Origin: Arthrobacter sp. P2b
GTDB lineage: Bacteria > Actinomycetota > Actinomycetes > Actinomycetales > Micrococcaceae
NCBI RefSeq assembly: GCF_900168295.1
Contig: NZ_FVZL01000018.1
Coordinates: forward strand, 1-64,000
Length of the DNA stretch: 64,000 nucleotides
Direction: 5' to 3'
In this document: in pieces, positions 1-7,410 of the stretch
Layout: every line of letters starts with the position of its first letter
How positions within the stretch are numbered: the stretch's first letter is position 1
The notes under the pieces: generated by a model
What the model was told of the DNA's origin: nothing
Seen by the model: the letters and a program-made list of their open reading frames with translations, nothing else
Database searches by the model: none
Made by a program: the position numbers and the translations under genes

Positions 1-97
1 CGACGCAGCCCAGAACGTCAAAGCCGAAGGCCAGCACGCCGCCACCGACGTCAAGGACCGCGCCACCGACGCCAAGGACCACGTCCAGAACACCTGA
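1..97 (+). CDS. C-terminal end of a LEA-like/apolipoprotein-like repeat protein (partial)
   Basis: The reading frame is open from the window edge to TGA at 95-97. The last 31 residues are Ala, Asp, Lys, Gln and His rich with short repeats of the type AATDVKDRATDAKDHVQ, predicted to be an amphipathic helix without cysteine or aromatic residues. This composition is typical of LEA-like or CsbD-neighbour stress proteins in Arthrobacter. A hairpin terminator follows at 142-180. The start and most of the protein lie outside the window, so no firm family call is possible. Confidence 0.6.
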   Translation, partial: DAAQNVKAEGQHAATDVKDRATDAKDHVQNT

Positions 98-141
98 CCC
101 GCCACTGGACGCGGCACCAAGAGGCACGAGCACCACCTGAG

Positions 142-180
142 AGGCCGGCCCCGCCATCCGCGGAGCCGGCCTTTCAGTTT
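142..180 (+). terminator. Intrinsic terminator
   Basis: Arms AGGCCGGC (142-149) and GCCGGCCT (165-172) form an 8-bp GC-rich stem, followed by TTCAGTTTT. It separates the partial LEA-like gene from the YihY gene. Confidence 0.7.
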
Positions 181-206
181 TCGCACCCTTATCGAGAGGA
201 CACCCC

Positions 207-1403
207 ATGGCCACTCATGACGCATCCGAGACCAGCACCGCCAAGGCAGGCCAGGCTCCGGATCCAAATGACTCACGGAAACCGGGCAGCCCCAAAGACC
301 TGGACAGGCCGAACTGGAAGTACATTGCCAAGAAAACCCTGCGGGAATTCAACAAGGACCAGTGCCCCGATCTTGCCGCAGCCCTGACCTACTATGCGGT
401 GCTGTCGCTGTTCCCGGCCATCCTGGCACTCGTTTCACTGATTGGGATTTTCGGGGATCCGCAAAAAACCACCGACGCCCTCCTGCAGATCGTGCGAGGT
501 TTCGCTCCGGCGGAGACGGTCAACACCGTCAGCGGCACCGTCTCGGAACTGGCGAACGCGCCGGCCGCAGGATTCACGCTGGTCATCGGCCTTGCCACCG
601 CACTGTGGTCCGCGTCGGGGTACGTAGGGGCTTTCGGCCGCGCCATGAACCGCGTCTACGAGGTGGATGAGGGCCGGGCGTTCATCAAGCTCCGCGGCAC
701 CATGCTCGCAGTCACGCTGCTCGCCATTGTGATCATTGCCCTCCTCGCCGGCATGCTGGTCCTCAGTGGCCCGGTCTCCGAGGCCGTGGGCGGGCTGATC
801 GGCCTCAGCGGCGTGTTCCTCACGGTCTGGAACATCGCCAAATGGCCGGTGATGGTGGCCCTGATCATCGTCATCATCGCGGTCCTCTACTACGCCACTC
901 CCAACGTCAAGCAGCCAAAGTTCAAGTGGATGAGCATGGGTTCCGGCATTGCCCTGTTCGTGTTCCTGCTCGCCTCGCTCGGCTTCGGGTTCTACGTGGG
1001 TAACTTCGGCAACTACAACAAGACCTACGGTGCACTGGGCGGCGTCATCGTCATGCTGCTGTGGCTCTGGATCCTGAACATGTCGCTGCTCTTCGGCGCA
1101 GAGTTCGACGCAGAGATGGAGCGGGGCCGCCAGCTCCAGGCAGGTATCGAGGCGGAAGAGACCATTCAGCTGCCGCCGCGTGACACCAAGAAGAGCGAGA
1201 AGCTGCAGAAACAGGAAGAAGAGGACATCAAGCACGGACGGGAACTGCGCGAGAAGTACAGCGCAGATGACGACCAGGCTGACGATTCAGGCGAGGACCG
1301 GAGCCCAGGGCGGGAAACGCAGCCGCACCGCGACCGCGTCCGCGACAAGGTGCAGGACCGCACCACGCGCGACGACGACGGGCAGGGCAACGGCGGCCGT
1401 TAG
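207..1403 (+). CDS. YihY/virulence factor BrkB family inner-membrane protein
   Basis: A 398-residue protein. Residues about 35-310 match the YihY/BrkB (old name Rbn) fold: an amphipathic start ending in DLAAALTYYAVLSLFPAILAL, then about six membrane segments, with the conserved GALGGVIVMLLWLWILNMSLLFGAEFDAE near the end. The last 90 residues are a hydrophilic, highly charged Glu/Lys/Arg/Asp tail predicted to be cytoplasmic. The family was once called RNase BN, but that activity belongs to RNase Z and the true role is unknown. ATG at 207 has a GAGAGGA Shine-Dalgarno sequence 7 nt upstream. The next gene on the same strand is more than 300 bp away. Confidence 0.9.
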   Translation: MATHDASETSTAKAGQAPDPNDSRKPGSPKDLDRPNWKYIAKKTLREFNKDQCPDLAAALTYYAVLSLFPAILALVSLIGIFGDPQKTTDALLQIVRGFAPAETVNTVSGTVSELANAPAAGFTLVIGLATALWSASGYVGAFGRAMNRVYEVDEGRAFIKLRGTMLAVTLLAIVIIALLAGMLVLSGPVSEAVGGLIGLSGVFLTVWNIAKWPVMVALIIVIIAVLYYATPNVKQPKFKWMSMGSGIALFVFLLASLGFGFYVGNFGNYNKTYGALGGVIVMLLWLWILNMSLLFGAEFDAEMERGRQLQAGIEAEETIQLPPRDTKKSEKLQKQEEEDIKHGRELREKYSADDDQADDSGEDRSPGRETQPHRDRVRDKVQDRTTRDDDGQGNGGR

Positions 1404-1425
1404 GCACGCAGCCCAAAGGACTAGG

Positions 1426-1466
1426 CAGGACCTCCACAATGGGGGAAAATTGTTGTGGAGGTCCTG
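1426..1466. repeat. Perfect 14-bp inverted repeat in the 1404-1734 gap
   Basis: CAGGACCTCCACAA (1426-1439) pairs perfectly with TTGTGGAGGTCCTG (1453-1466) around a 13-nt loop. It lies 22 bp after the YihY stop codon and probably ends that transcript, although no T-run follows. The rest of the 331-bp gap to 1735 shows no gene, only the small palindrome CCGGTTGAACCGG. Confidence 0.6.
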
Positions 1467-1734
1467 TTCAAGTTTCCCGGGTTGTCGGCAGCCCGGGGCA
1501 AGGCGGGGCCGGCGGTGAGATGGCCTCTTCTGAGACCGAGGCCAGTCCCCCCAGTCGCCGTCGGCCCCCTCGATCCGGTTGAACCGGCGGGGGTCCCGGC
1601 ACATTTAGAGGGCACGACTGGACAAAATGATCCGCACTGCAATACTTTCATGATTACTCTGCTGGCCCTTTTGGTGCCGGCAGGGCCGCTGAAGCAGATA
1701 CGGCGGGATCACGGTCGACCCTTAATGAGCGGAC

Positions 1735-1992
1735 ATGCCTGCTACCCACTTTGAAGATTTTCTTGCCGAAGCAGTTGTTCCGGACAGGGAGCCCGGACTG
1801 GGCCTCGGACGCGACGAGCTTTATGGCCTGTACACCAGCTGGTGCCTGCTCCACAAAGCCCAGCTGCAACCTCCCGAAGCCCTCTTTGAAGCGTTGCAGG
1901 AGCAGGGCATCAACCCCGACAGCAACAACCTCTCAATGACGGGTCCTGCCGCGGCTGACTACATCGTCGCCAGCGCACCTGACCTGGTCTGA
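1735..1992 (+). CDS. Small conserved-type hypothetical protein
   Basis: An 85-residue soluble, acidic protein with no membrane segment or signal. Residues 24-60 (ELYGLYTSWCLLHKAQLQ, then LFEALQEQGINP) look like a short helical domain. The pattern resembles the LYxxYxxWC helix seen near winged-helix domains of D5-like primases, but this likeness is by eye only and no function is claimed. The start ATG at 1735 follows a GAGCGG sequence. The gene stands alone between the YihY and CsbD genes. Confidence 0.6.
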   Translation: MPATHFEDFLAEAVVPDREPGLGLGRDELYGLYTSWCLLHKAQLQPPEALFEALQEQGINPDSNNLSMTGPAAADYIVASAPDLV

Positions 1993-2131
1993 CATTCCCG
2001 CCCTGCCTTTGCTGGCTTTTTGCAGGTCAGGCCCATGCGCGCATCTGTTGCAGTGTTGTGCGTCTGGCTAGCATAAAAGCATGACCGGCGGCATTCTGGT
2101 CCGCCGGTCACCAGCCGAAGGGAGAAATGCC

Positions 2132-2308
2132 ATGGGTTTGGATGACAAGATCGAGAATGCCGCCGAGAAAATGGGCGGCAAGGCCAAGGAAGCCTCGGGC
2201 CGGGCTACGGATGATCCGGCGCTTGAGTCCGAAGGCAAGATGGACCAGAGCAAGGCCGACCTGAAGCAGGCCGGCGAGAAGGTCAAGGACGCCTTCAAGA
2301 AGGAATAG
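2132..2308 (+). CDS. CsbD family stress-response protein
   Basis: A 58-residue, very hydrophilic protein starting MGLDDKIENAAEKMGGKAKEA. It matches the CsbD family: small, Lys/Glu/Ala rich, with repeated KxxGxxKEAxG and ending KVKDAFKKE. CsbD proteins are induced by general stress in Bacillus and many actinobacteria; their molecular role is unknown. ATG at 2132 has the ribosome site GAAGGGAGAA; an in-frame upstream ATG at 2081 lacks one and would add a non-family extension. A possible -10 (TAGCAT, 2069-2074) lies upstream and a terminator follows. Confidence 0.88.
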   Translation: MGLDDKIENAAEKMGGKAKEASGRATDDPALESEGKMDQSKADLKQAGEKVKDAFKKE

Positions 2309-2320
2309 GTCCAGGCACAA

Positions 2321-2352
2321 GGGCTGCTGCGTTTAGCGCGGCAGCCCTTTGT
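2321..2352 (+). terminator. Intrinsic terminator after the CsbD gene
   Basis: GGGCTGC (2321-2327) pairs with GCAGCCC (2341-2347), followed by TTTGT. It ends 26 bp before the stop of the convergent glycosyltransferase gene. Confidence 0.75.
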
Positions 2353-2377
2353 CGTGCCACTCCTTCCCTGAGGAGGG

Positions 2378-3127
2378 TCAGCGCTCAAGCGCCGCCACCT
2401 GTTCCAGCGCAAGCGCCATCAGGTAGCCGGAGAATCCGTGCGGGGCACGCGCCTGGGTCCTGCCCGATGTCACGACGCGGATGCTGTCTGTTGCCTTGAC
2501 CCTGCATCCCAAACGACGCAGACGGACCACGAGATCCCGGTCCTCGTGCACGGCTTTCCCCGGAAATCCACCCGCCAGCCGATAGGCGGAAGCCCTGATG
2601 CCGAAGTTCGCACCATAAATATGCGGATGGTCCTCGATAAAAGGGTGCTTCGCCCGCCAGAGGCGCAGCAGTTCCGGGTCCATGCCCGCCGGGTCCGGTT
2701 CCACGGAGCCCAGCACCGCATCGGCGCCCACCGCGGCCATCGCAACCTGGCCGGTAAGCCAGCCCTCCGGAACAACGGAATCGGCGTCAGTGTTGGCCAA
2801 CCAAAGCCGGTGCCCGAAAGCCGCGTCCCTCCCACCCGCAAGGACGTGCCGGATCCCCGCATTCCGGGTGCGGCCTACGTTGCGGAAGTCCACGGCAAGG
2901 ACCTGCATGCCGGGGTCCTGGCCGGCGGCGTGCATGGCTATCGTCGCCGAGTTGTCCGTGCAGGAATCCAGCACAACAACCGTTGAGACGCAAGTTTCCG
3001 GATGCAGGCGCCGAAGTGATGCTGCGGCCGCCTGCACACCGGCCAGCGCCCTGGCCAGGAGTCGTTCCTCGTTGTGGACCGGTATCACCACCGCCACCCG
3101 GTCTACCGGCGTGTATCTCCCTGGCAC
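2378..3127 (-). CDS. Glycosyltransferase family 2 protein
   Basis: A 249-residue GT-A fold protein. It opens VDRVAVVIPVHNEERLLARAL, the GT2 nucleotide-sugar start, carries NTDAD near residue 115 as the metal-binding DxD-type motif, and has HEDRDLVVRLRRLG near residue 210, the conserved ED region. No membrane segments are seen, so it is a cytosolic transferase of unknown acceptor. The GTG start chosen at 3127 lies 2 bp after the stop of the PIG-L/methyltransferase gene; longer in-frame starts would overlap that gene. It is the last gene of a three-gene cassette. Confidence 0.85.
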   Translation of the reverse strand: MPGRYTPVDRVAVVIPVHNEERLLARALAGVQAAAASLRRLHPETCVSTVVVLDSCTDNSATIAMHAAGQDPGMQVLAVDFRNVGRTRNAGIRHVLAGGRDAAFGHRLWLANTDADSVVPEGWLTGQVAMAAVGADAVLGSVEPDPAGMDPELLRLWRAKHPFIEDHPHIYGANFGIRASAYRLAGGFPGKAVHEDRDLVVRLRRLGCRVKATDSIRVVTSGRTQARAPHGFSGYLMALALEQVAALER

Positions 3128-3129
3128 GC

Positions 3130-4506
3130 TCAGGAAGCCACAGCCGCGGCGGGAGCCATCAGCGTCTCCAGGACGAAGTCGCGTTCCCGGTACAGGCCAG
3201 CAGTGGGCCACCCTAAACGGTCACGGACCAGCGTGTGGACCGTCTCGCCGTCGAGCTCCCACCCCCGCATGGGGTGCCGCCAGTGGCAGAGCAGCAGTGT
3301 TCCGCCGGGCATCATCGACTCCACGACGCGGTCCAGCAGCAGCCCAAGCTCGTCCCGGCCAAGGTAGTAGCCCACCTCGGAGACCACCACCAGGTCATAA
3401 CTCCCGCCGGGCCAGGAACCGGGAAGGGTCAGCTGCCGTGTGGTGACGCCCGGGAACGGTGCCAGGCGGGCGGCTGCCCGGTCCAGCGCAGTGCTGCTCG
3501 CGTCCACCGCGAGGAGGCTGCGGCAGCGGGGTGCCAGGCCGGCGGTCAGCGTTCCGATGGAGCAGCCGACTTCGAGTCCGGACTCATAGCTTTCCCGGGG
3601 AAGCGCGGCCAGCGTCAAGGCCCGCTTCCGCCGCTCATACCAGCTGCCCAGGTAATCCCACGGATCCTCAGCCCGGGCGTGCACCGCGTCAAAGATGCGC
3701 TCGGCGTCGGCGCTGCGGTGCGGCGCGCCGCTGGTCTGCGCAGGGGGCGTCCAGGCGAAGACCTCATAACCGCGGGAAAAGTGCTTCAGGAATGCTTCAC
3801 TGAGCAGCACCTCGTCCCCGGCAGCCGGCGAGAGCGGGCGGACCTGCGTGGCGTGGGCATCCATGGCACGGGCTTTCGCCGCAAGGGCCGGCGGGTCCGG
3901 GTGGAACCGGACCCAGGCCTGCCACGCCGGGTTGTCCGGCGTTGCCCAGTGCCAGAACCACACGGGGTACTCGAGCAGGCCGTGTCCGCCCTGGCGGGCA
4001 ACCTCCGCCGCCACCTGCCCCAGGACATCATGGTCGGCGTGGCCGTCCTGCCGGTAAGGGGCCACCAGCACCAGTTGCCCGGGATCACCCGGCAACCGGC
4101 GCACCGCCTCCCGGACAACGGAGGTGATGCCGGCAGCATGAGCACCCAGTCCCCGGTCCGGATAGCCCAGGCAGCGCCAGCGCCCTTCCAGCCCCAGGGA
4201 GGCCAGGCCGGCGGCGAATTCCTCCAGCCGGGTCCCTGCGAGCTGGTCCGGGGTGACTGTGGGTGAGTCCGGATGGGAGCCTTCCCCCGCGGTGCACAGC
4301 AGGACTTCGACGTGGGCGCCCAGGGCGTGCACGTGGGCCAGCAGGCCCCCGGCGCCCAGGGTTTCGTCGTCGGGGTGGGCTGCCAGGACAACGAAGCGCA
4401 TGGCTGCCAACTCCGGTGGGCTGAGTGGCAGTTCCGGGATGACAGGCAGGCCGTGGTCCACCCAGGCTGCCTCGTCCGTCCCGTCGTCGGTGTGGGAAAA
4501 GGTCAC
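3130..4506 (-). CDS. Bifunctional PIG-L family deacetylase / NodS-like SAM methyltransferase
   Basis: A 458-residue fusion. Residues about 36-250 are a PIG-L/LmbE-type zinc deacetylase with AAHPDDE (His44, Asp46, Asp47) and the second metal motif HADHD (156-160). PIG-L enzymes remove N-acetyl groups from amino sugars, as in mycothiol and GPI synthesis. Residues about 270-455 are a class I methyltransferase with LEVGCSIGTLTAGLA (SAM loop) and DLVVVSEVGYYL. The pattern DPW-x6-YER before the SAM loop resembles NodS-type N-methyltransferases. GTG at 4506 overlaps the preceding stop as GTGA, implying translational coupling; GTG at 4509 is also possible. Substrate unknown. Confidence 0.85.
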   Translation of the reverse strand: MTFSHTDDGTDEAAWVDHGLPVIPELPLSPPELAAMRFVVLAAHPDDETLGAGGLLAHVHALGAHVEVLLCTAGEGSHPDSPTVTPDQLAGTRLEEFAAGLASLGLEGRWRCLGYPDRGLGAHAAGITSVVREAVRRLPGDPGQLVLVAPYRQDGHADHDVLGQVAAEVARQGGHGLLEYPVWFWHWATPDNPAWQAWVRFHPDPPALAAKARAMDAHATQVRPLSPAAGDEVLLSEAFLKHFSRGYEVFAWTPPAQTSGAPHRSADAERIFDAVHARAEDPWDYLGSWYERRKRALTLAALPRESYESGLEVGCSIGTLTAGLAPRCRSLLAVDASSTALDRAAARLAPFPGVTTRQLTLPGSWPGGSYDLVVVSEVGYYLGRDELGLLLDRVVESMMPGGTLLLCHWRHPMRGWELDGETVHTLVRDRLGWPTAGLYRERDFVLETLMAPAAAVAS

Positions 4507-5609
4507 CACGCGGAGCCGCCGTCCAGCGTGAGCCTGCCCAGTTGGGCATCGTCCCGCATGGCGTGGTGCTGCCGGACGTACAGGGCCAGGTCCGCCATCC
4601 TCTTGGCGTAGGTCTCGTCGAAGGCCAGCGGCGCCGGCCCGCGGTTGCTGCCCACCAGGTGCAGCACGCGTTCGACGGCGGCAGCCACCGTACCGCGCAC
4701 CCGCAGCGCGTCGCTCCACCCCGGACCGCGTTCCCCTGCTGCTGTCCGTCCTGCGTCGATCGCCTCGGCCGTGCGCGCGAGGTACTGCAGTCCTGCGCTC
4801 AAGGTGCGGTCGATTTCACCCAGCGCCGCCAGCGCAACCTGGTCCGGTTCGCGGCCGGAGGCTGCCCCCTCCTGCAGGGAGTTCCGGTAGTCCCGGCCAA
4901 CGCCGATGGCGCCGCCCAGCCAGCAGGCGGCAACTCCGATGCCGCCCCACGCGAAGCCCGGCCGGCTGAAGTACCAGTCCACGCCAGCCAGCGGCTCCGC
5001 CGGTACATCGTCAAAGTGGACGGTGCCGCTGGGGATTTCCCGGAGTCCGCGGGCCACCCACGGCGGCTCACCAAAGGTCACGCCGGCGTGATGGAGGTCG
5101 ACGGCGAAGGCGCGCCGGCCGCCGTCGGTGTGGGCAGTTATGACCGCATGGTCCAGGACCGGCGCCAGCGAACACCACGGTTTTGACCCGCTGAGCACCG
5201 CTCCCGAAGTGCCCCCGGATGCCTCAAGGCGCAGACCCGGCCCCTCCGCGGCGTAGACTCCCCAGGCACCTTCGGCCAGGGCAGGATCATGGCCCGCCTG
5301 GGCCAGGATCGCCAGTGCGTCCAGGTGCGGCTCAAAGATGCGGCCGGCGGCGACGTCGATGGCCGACACCGAGGCAAGGAGTTCCCAAAGGACCTGCGTG
5401 CTGCCTCCACCGGGCTGCGGCCAGGTGCTTCCCGCTTCCTTGGCCAGTTCGAGTAAGGCCGGCACGTCGCCCGCGGCCGTTGCCACGGCCGTCAACAGGG
5501 CTACCGCTTCCGGCGGCTGCGGGTTTCCGGAGGACAGGCGGACCGGCGTAACCGGTACCGCCTGTCCTCCGGGGTCAACCTGTGGAGGGCGTTGTACTGC
5601 GGCTTTCAC
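4503..5609 (-). CDS. Acyl-CoA dehydrogenase-like flavoprotein
   Basis: About 368 residues from GTG at 5609, 17 bp after the dps stop. The middle section (SGSKPWCSLAPVLDHAVI) and the all-helical C-terminal half (RDALRVRGTVAAAVERVLHLVG-like) match the acyl-CoA dehydrogenase fold, which binds FAD. The N-terminal helical domain is shorter than usual and the catalytic base cannot be placed with confidence, so the reaction is unknown. It overlaps the PIG-L/methyltransferase gene by 4 bp and heads the cassette. A perfect 15-bp inverted repeat falls within codons about 13-28, which makes the exact start uncertain. Confidence 0.78.
   Translation of the reverse strand: MKAAVQRPPQVDPGGQAVPVTPVRLSSGNPQPPEAVALLTAVATAAGDVPALLELAKEAGSTWPQPGGGSTQVLWELLASVSAIDVAAGRIFEPHLDALAILAQAGHDPALAEGAWGVYAAEGPGLRLEASGGTSGAVLSGSKPWCSLAPVLDHAVITAHTDGGRRAFAVDLHHAGVTFGEPPWVARGLREIPSGTVHFDDVPAEPLAGVDWYFSRPGFAWGGIGVAACWLGGAIGVGRDYRNSLQEGAASGREPDQVALAALGEIDRTLSAGLQYLARTAEAIDAGRTAAGERGPGWSDALRVRGTVAAAVERVLHLVGSNRGPAPLAFDETYAKRMADLALYVRQHHAMRDDAQLGRLTLDGGSAW
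5527..5572. repeat. Perfect 15-bp inverted repeat in the 5' end of a coding region
   Basis: CCGGAGGACAGGCGG (5527-5541) and CCGCCTGTCCTCCGG (5558-5572) are perfect reverse complements separated by 16 bp, which itself contains ACCGG...CCGGT. In the mRNA of the acyl-CoA dehydrogenase-like gene this would be a very stable hairpin about 40 nt past the start codon. Confidence 0.8.
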
Positions 5610-5626
5610 GCGGGCCCCGGCGGCGC

Positions 5627-6109
5627 CTACTTTTCTGCCGGTTCGGTGACGGATGCGGTGGGTGCCATGATTTCGGCGTTGACCATCCATGCCAGCTGTT
5701 CCAGGCGCTCAATGGCGGCGTGCAGCAGGTCGGCACTGGTGGGATCTTCTTCATCAACCTCGTCATGCACGTCGCGCATCGTCTTCACGGCGCGTTCCAG
5801 CCTGGCGGTGATCAGCTTGACGGTGTCCTTGGTGGAGGTCAGGCCCTCCGGAAACTCCTCAAGGCGGTTGTCCGCCGTGACCGTGCTGCTGCGTCCGTCG
5901 GGAAGGGCATGCAGGGCACGCATCCGCTCCGCTGTCTGGTCCGCGAAGAGCCGTGCGGCAGCAATGATCTCGTCGAGCTGAAGGTGCAGGTCCCGGAAGT
6001 TGGTGCCCACCAGGTTCCAGTGCGCCTGCTTACCCTGCAGGTGCAGCTCAATCAGGTCGGTGAGGACCATCTGCAGGTTGCTGGCAAGGGTGGGTGACGC
6101 TTTCATCAT
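5627..6109 (-). CDS. dps: Dps family ferritin-like DNA-protection protein
   Basis: A 160-residue protein with the Dps ferroxidase residues in the expected places: His30 (QAHWN), His42 and Asp46 (LHLQLDEI), and Asp57 and Glu61 (FADQTAERM). Dps assembles as a 12-mer in the cytoplasm, oxidises Fe(II) with peroxide, stores iron and often binds DNA. The N-terminus is short and has few lysines, so DNA binding is not assured. The start is the first of two ATG codons behind CGGAGGAAA. The acyl-CoA dehydrogenase-like gene follows 17 bp downstream, so stress co-expression of that cassette is possible. Confidence 0.93.
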   Translation of the reverse strand: MMKASPTLASNLQMVLTDLIELHLQGKQAHWNLVGTNFRDLHLQLDEIIAAARLFADQTAERMRALHALPDGRSSTVTADNRLEEFPEGLTSTKDTVKLITARLERAVKTMRDVHDEVDEEDPTSADLLHAAIERLEQLAWMVNAEIMAPTASVTEPAEK

Positions 6110-6153
6110 TTTCCTCCGTTGCGGCCTGTCCGGCTTCCCGTCAGCCGGACGCT

Positions 6154-6166
6154 TATGCTCAGCATA
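6154..6166. promoter_or_regulatory. Small dyad upstream of dps
   Basis: TATGCT-C-AGCATA is a perfect 6+6 dyad 45 bp upstream of the dps start, extended weakly on both sides to TAAGTATGC/GCATAAGC when read on the minus strand. It may be an operator. It shares the ATGCTTA/TAAGCAT flavour with the palindromes at 16502 and 55285. The regulator is not identified. Confidence 0.3.
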
Positions 6167-6215
6167 CTTACAATTGCGGTGCGGCCAGTCAAACCGGCCC
6201 CAGGCCGGGGACGCG

Positions 6216-6899
6216 TCAGAGGATGCGGGCCAGCGCGAATCCGTCCCAGCCCTTGGAACCCACCGTTTGGATGACCGTTGCGTCCAGCGCCGGGTGCTCC
6301 CCCAGCAGCCGGAGGGCCTCGATGATGCCGGGGGCGTTGACCGGGTCCATGGACGGGTCCAGCACCGCACCTTCCCAAATGGTGTTGTCCAGCACCACGG
6401 TGGCACCCGGCCGCCCCAGCCGCACCGCCCACTCCAGGTACTGGCTGTCGTTTTCCTTGTCGGCATCGATGAAGATGAAGTCGAAGGGCTCCCTGTCCTC
6501 TTCCTCGAGCGAAGCCAGGGTGTCCAGCGCAGGCCCCAGCCGGATCTCCACCTTCTCGCCCAGCCCGGCAGCATCGATGTTGGCCCAGGCCACTTCCGCA
6601 TGCTTGGGCAGGAATTCGCACGTCACCAGCGTGCCGTCGTCGGGAAGGCCGCGGCCCATCCAGATGGTGCTGAAACCGGCGAGGGTTCCGATTTCCAGGA
6701 TGCGGCGGGCGCCGGACAGCTGGACCAGGAGCTTGAGGAGCTTTCCCGCGTTGGGTGCCACCTCGATGGCCGGCATGCCCGCCTCGGCGGCGGAGTCAAT
6801 GGCCTGCTGCAGTGCAGGGTCCGGATGAACCACAACGTCAGACAGGAACTTTTCGGTGGCGATCCACTCCGGACGGGGCTTGTGCTCGAACATTGCCAC
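6216..6899 (-). CDS. Class I SAM-dependent O-methyltransferase (family 3, catechol/caffeoyl-CoA type)
   Basis: A 227-residue cytosolic enzyme with ILEIGTLAGFSTIWM (SAM-binding motif I), FDFIFIDADKEN (metal/catechol-binding DADK motif) and VVLDNTIWEG (second metal-binding Asp-Asn pair). These are the hallmarks of divalent-cation-dependent O-methyltransferases related to COMT and caffeoyl-CoA methyltransferase. The natural acceptor is unknown. GTG at 6899 or ATG at 6893 can start the protein. It is separated by 107 bp from dps, so it is probably its own transcript. Confidence 0.9.
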   Translation of the reverse strand: MAMFEHKPRPEWIATEKFLSDVVVHPDPALQQAIDSAAEAGMPAIEVAPNAGKLLKLLVQLSGARRILEIGTLAGFSTIWMGRGLPDDGTLVTCEFLPKHAEVAWANIDAAGLGEKVEIRLGPALDTLASLEEEDREPFDFIFIDADKENDSQYLEWAVRLGRPGATVVLDNTIWEGAVLDPSMDPVNAPGIIEALRLLGEHPALDATVIQTVGSKGWDGFALARIL

Positions 6900-6967
6900 A
6901 GTTTGGCACGGAGCGACGTACGGGTCCAGAGACTGGCAGGTCCTGGAACTCCCCGGAGGCCTGCGGC

Positions 6968-7291
6968 TCAGGAACCGTCGGTGAGGGCTTCCTCCAGGCG
7001 GTCCACTTTGGCGGTGAGTTCACCGGTGTAGCCGGGCCGGATGTCGGCTTTGATCACCAGGGACACCCGGCTGCCGTACTGCCCCACTGCCTCGGTGGCG
7101 CGCTTGACGACGTCGAACACCTCGTCCCATTCGCCCTCGATGGTTGTGAACATTGAATCCGTCTGGTTGGGCAGTCCCGACTCCCGGACGATTTTCACCG
7201 CGGCGGCAACGGCGTCGTGCACGGACGCGTCACCAGGCCGGGAACCTTCGCTCGGAACGCCGGAGGGGGCAACGGAAAAAGCAAGCAGCAT
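6968..7291 (-). CDS. MTH1187 family thiamine-binding protein (UPF0045)
   Basis: A 107-residue protein whose sequence (MLLAFSVAPSG, then ESGLPNQTDSMFTTIEGEWDEVFDVVKRA) matches the UPF0045/MTH1187 family, a small ferredoxin-like fold that binds thiamine-type ligands in a tetramer and is usually linked to thiamine uptake or salvage. No transporter is adjacent here. The gene runs divergently from the TetR regulator at 7411, with 119 bp between the starts. Confidence 0.88.
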   Translation of the reverse strand: MLLAFSVAPSGVPSEGSRPGDASVHDAVAAAVKIVRESGLPNQTDSMFTTIEGEWDEVFDVVKRATEAVGQYGSRVSLVIKADIRPGYTGELTAKVDRLEEALTDGS

Positions 7292-7410
7292 AAGGCCAGT
7301 CTGCCACGCGCCAGGGGCCGGTGCAGGGGCGGATGGGGTGCTTCCGTCACAATGAGCACCTACCCCCCAGTAACGGTGAACGCCTGCAGCTCCGTTGCTA
7401 ACCTTTTCGC

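Noticed and set aside
5627..6109. Bacterioferritin or ferritin identity for the Dps-like protein
   Set aside because: The ferroxidase ligands are spaced as in Dps (His30, His42, Asp46, Asp57, Glu61) and there is no haem Met site or ferritin intrasubunit centre.
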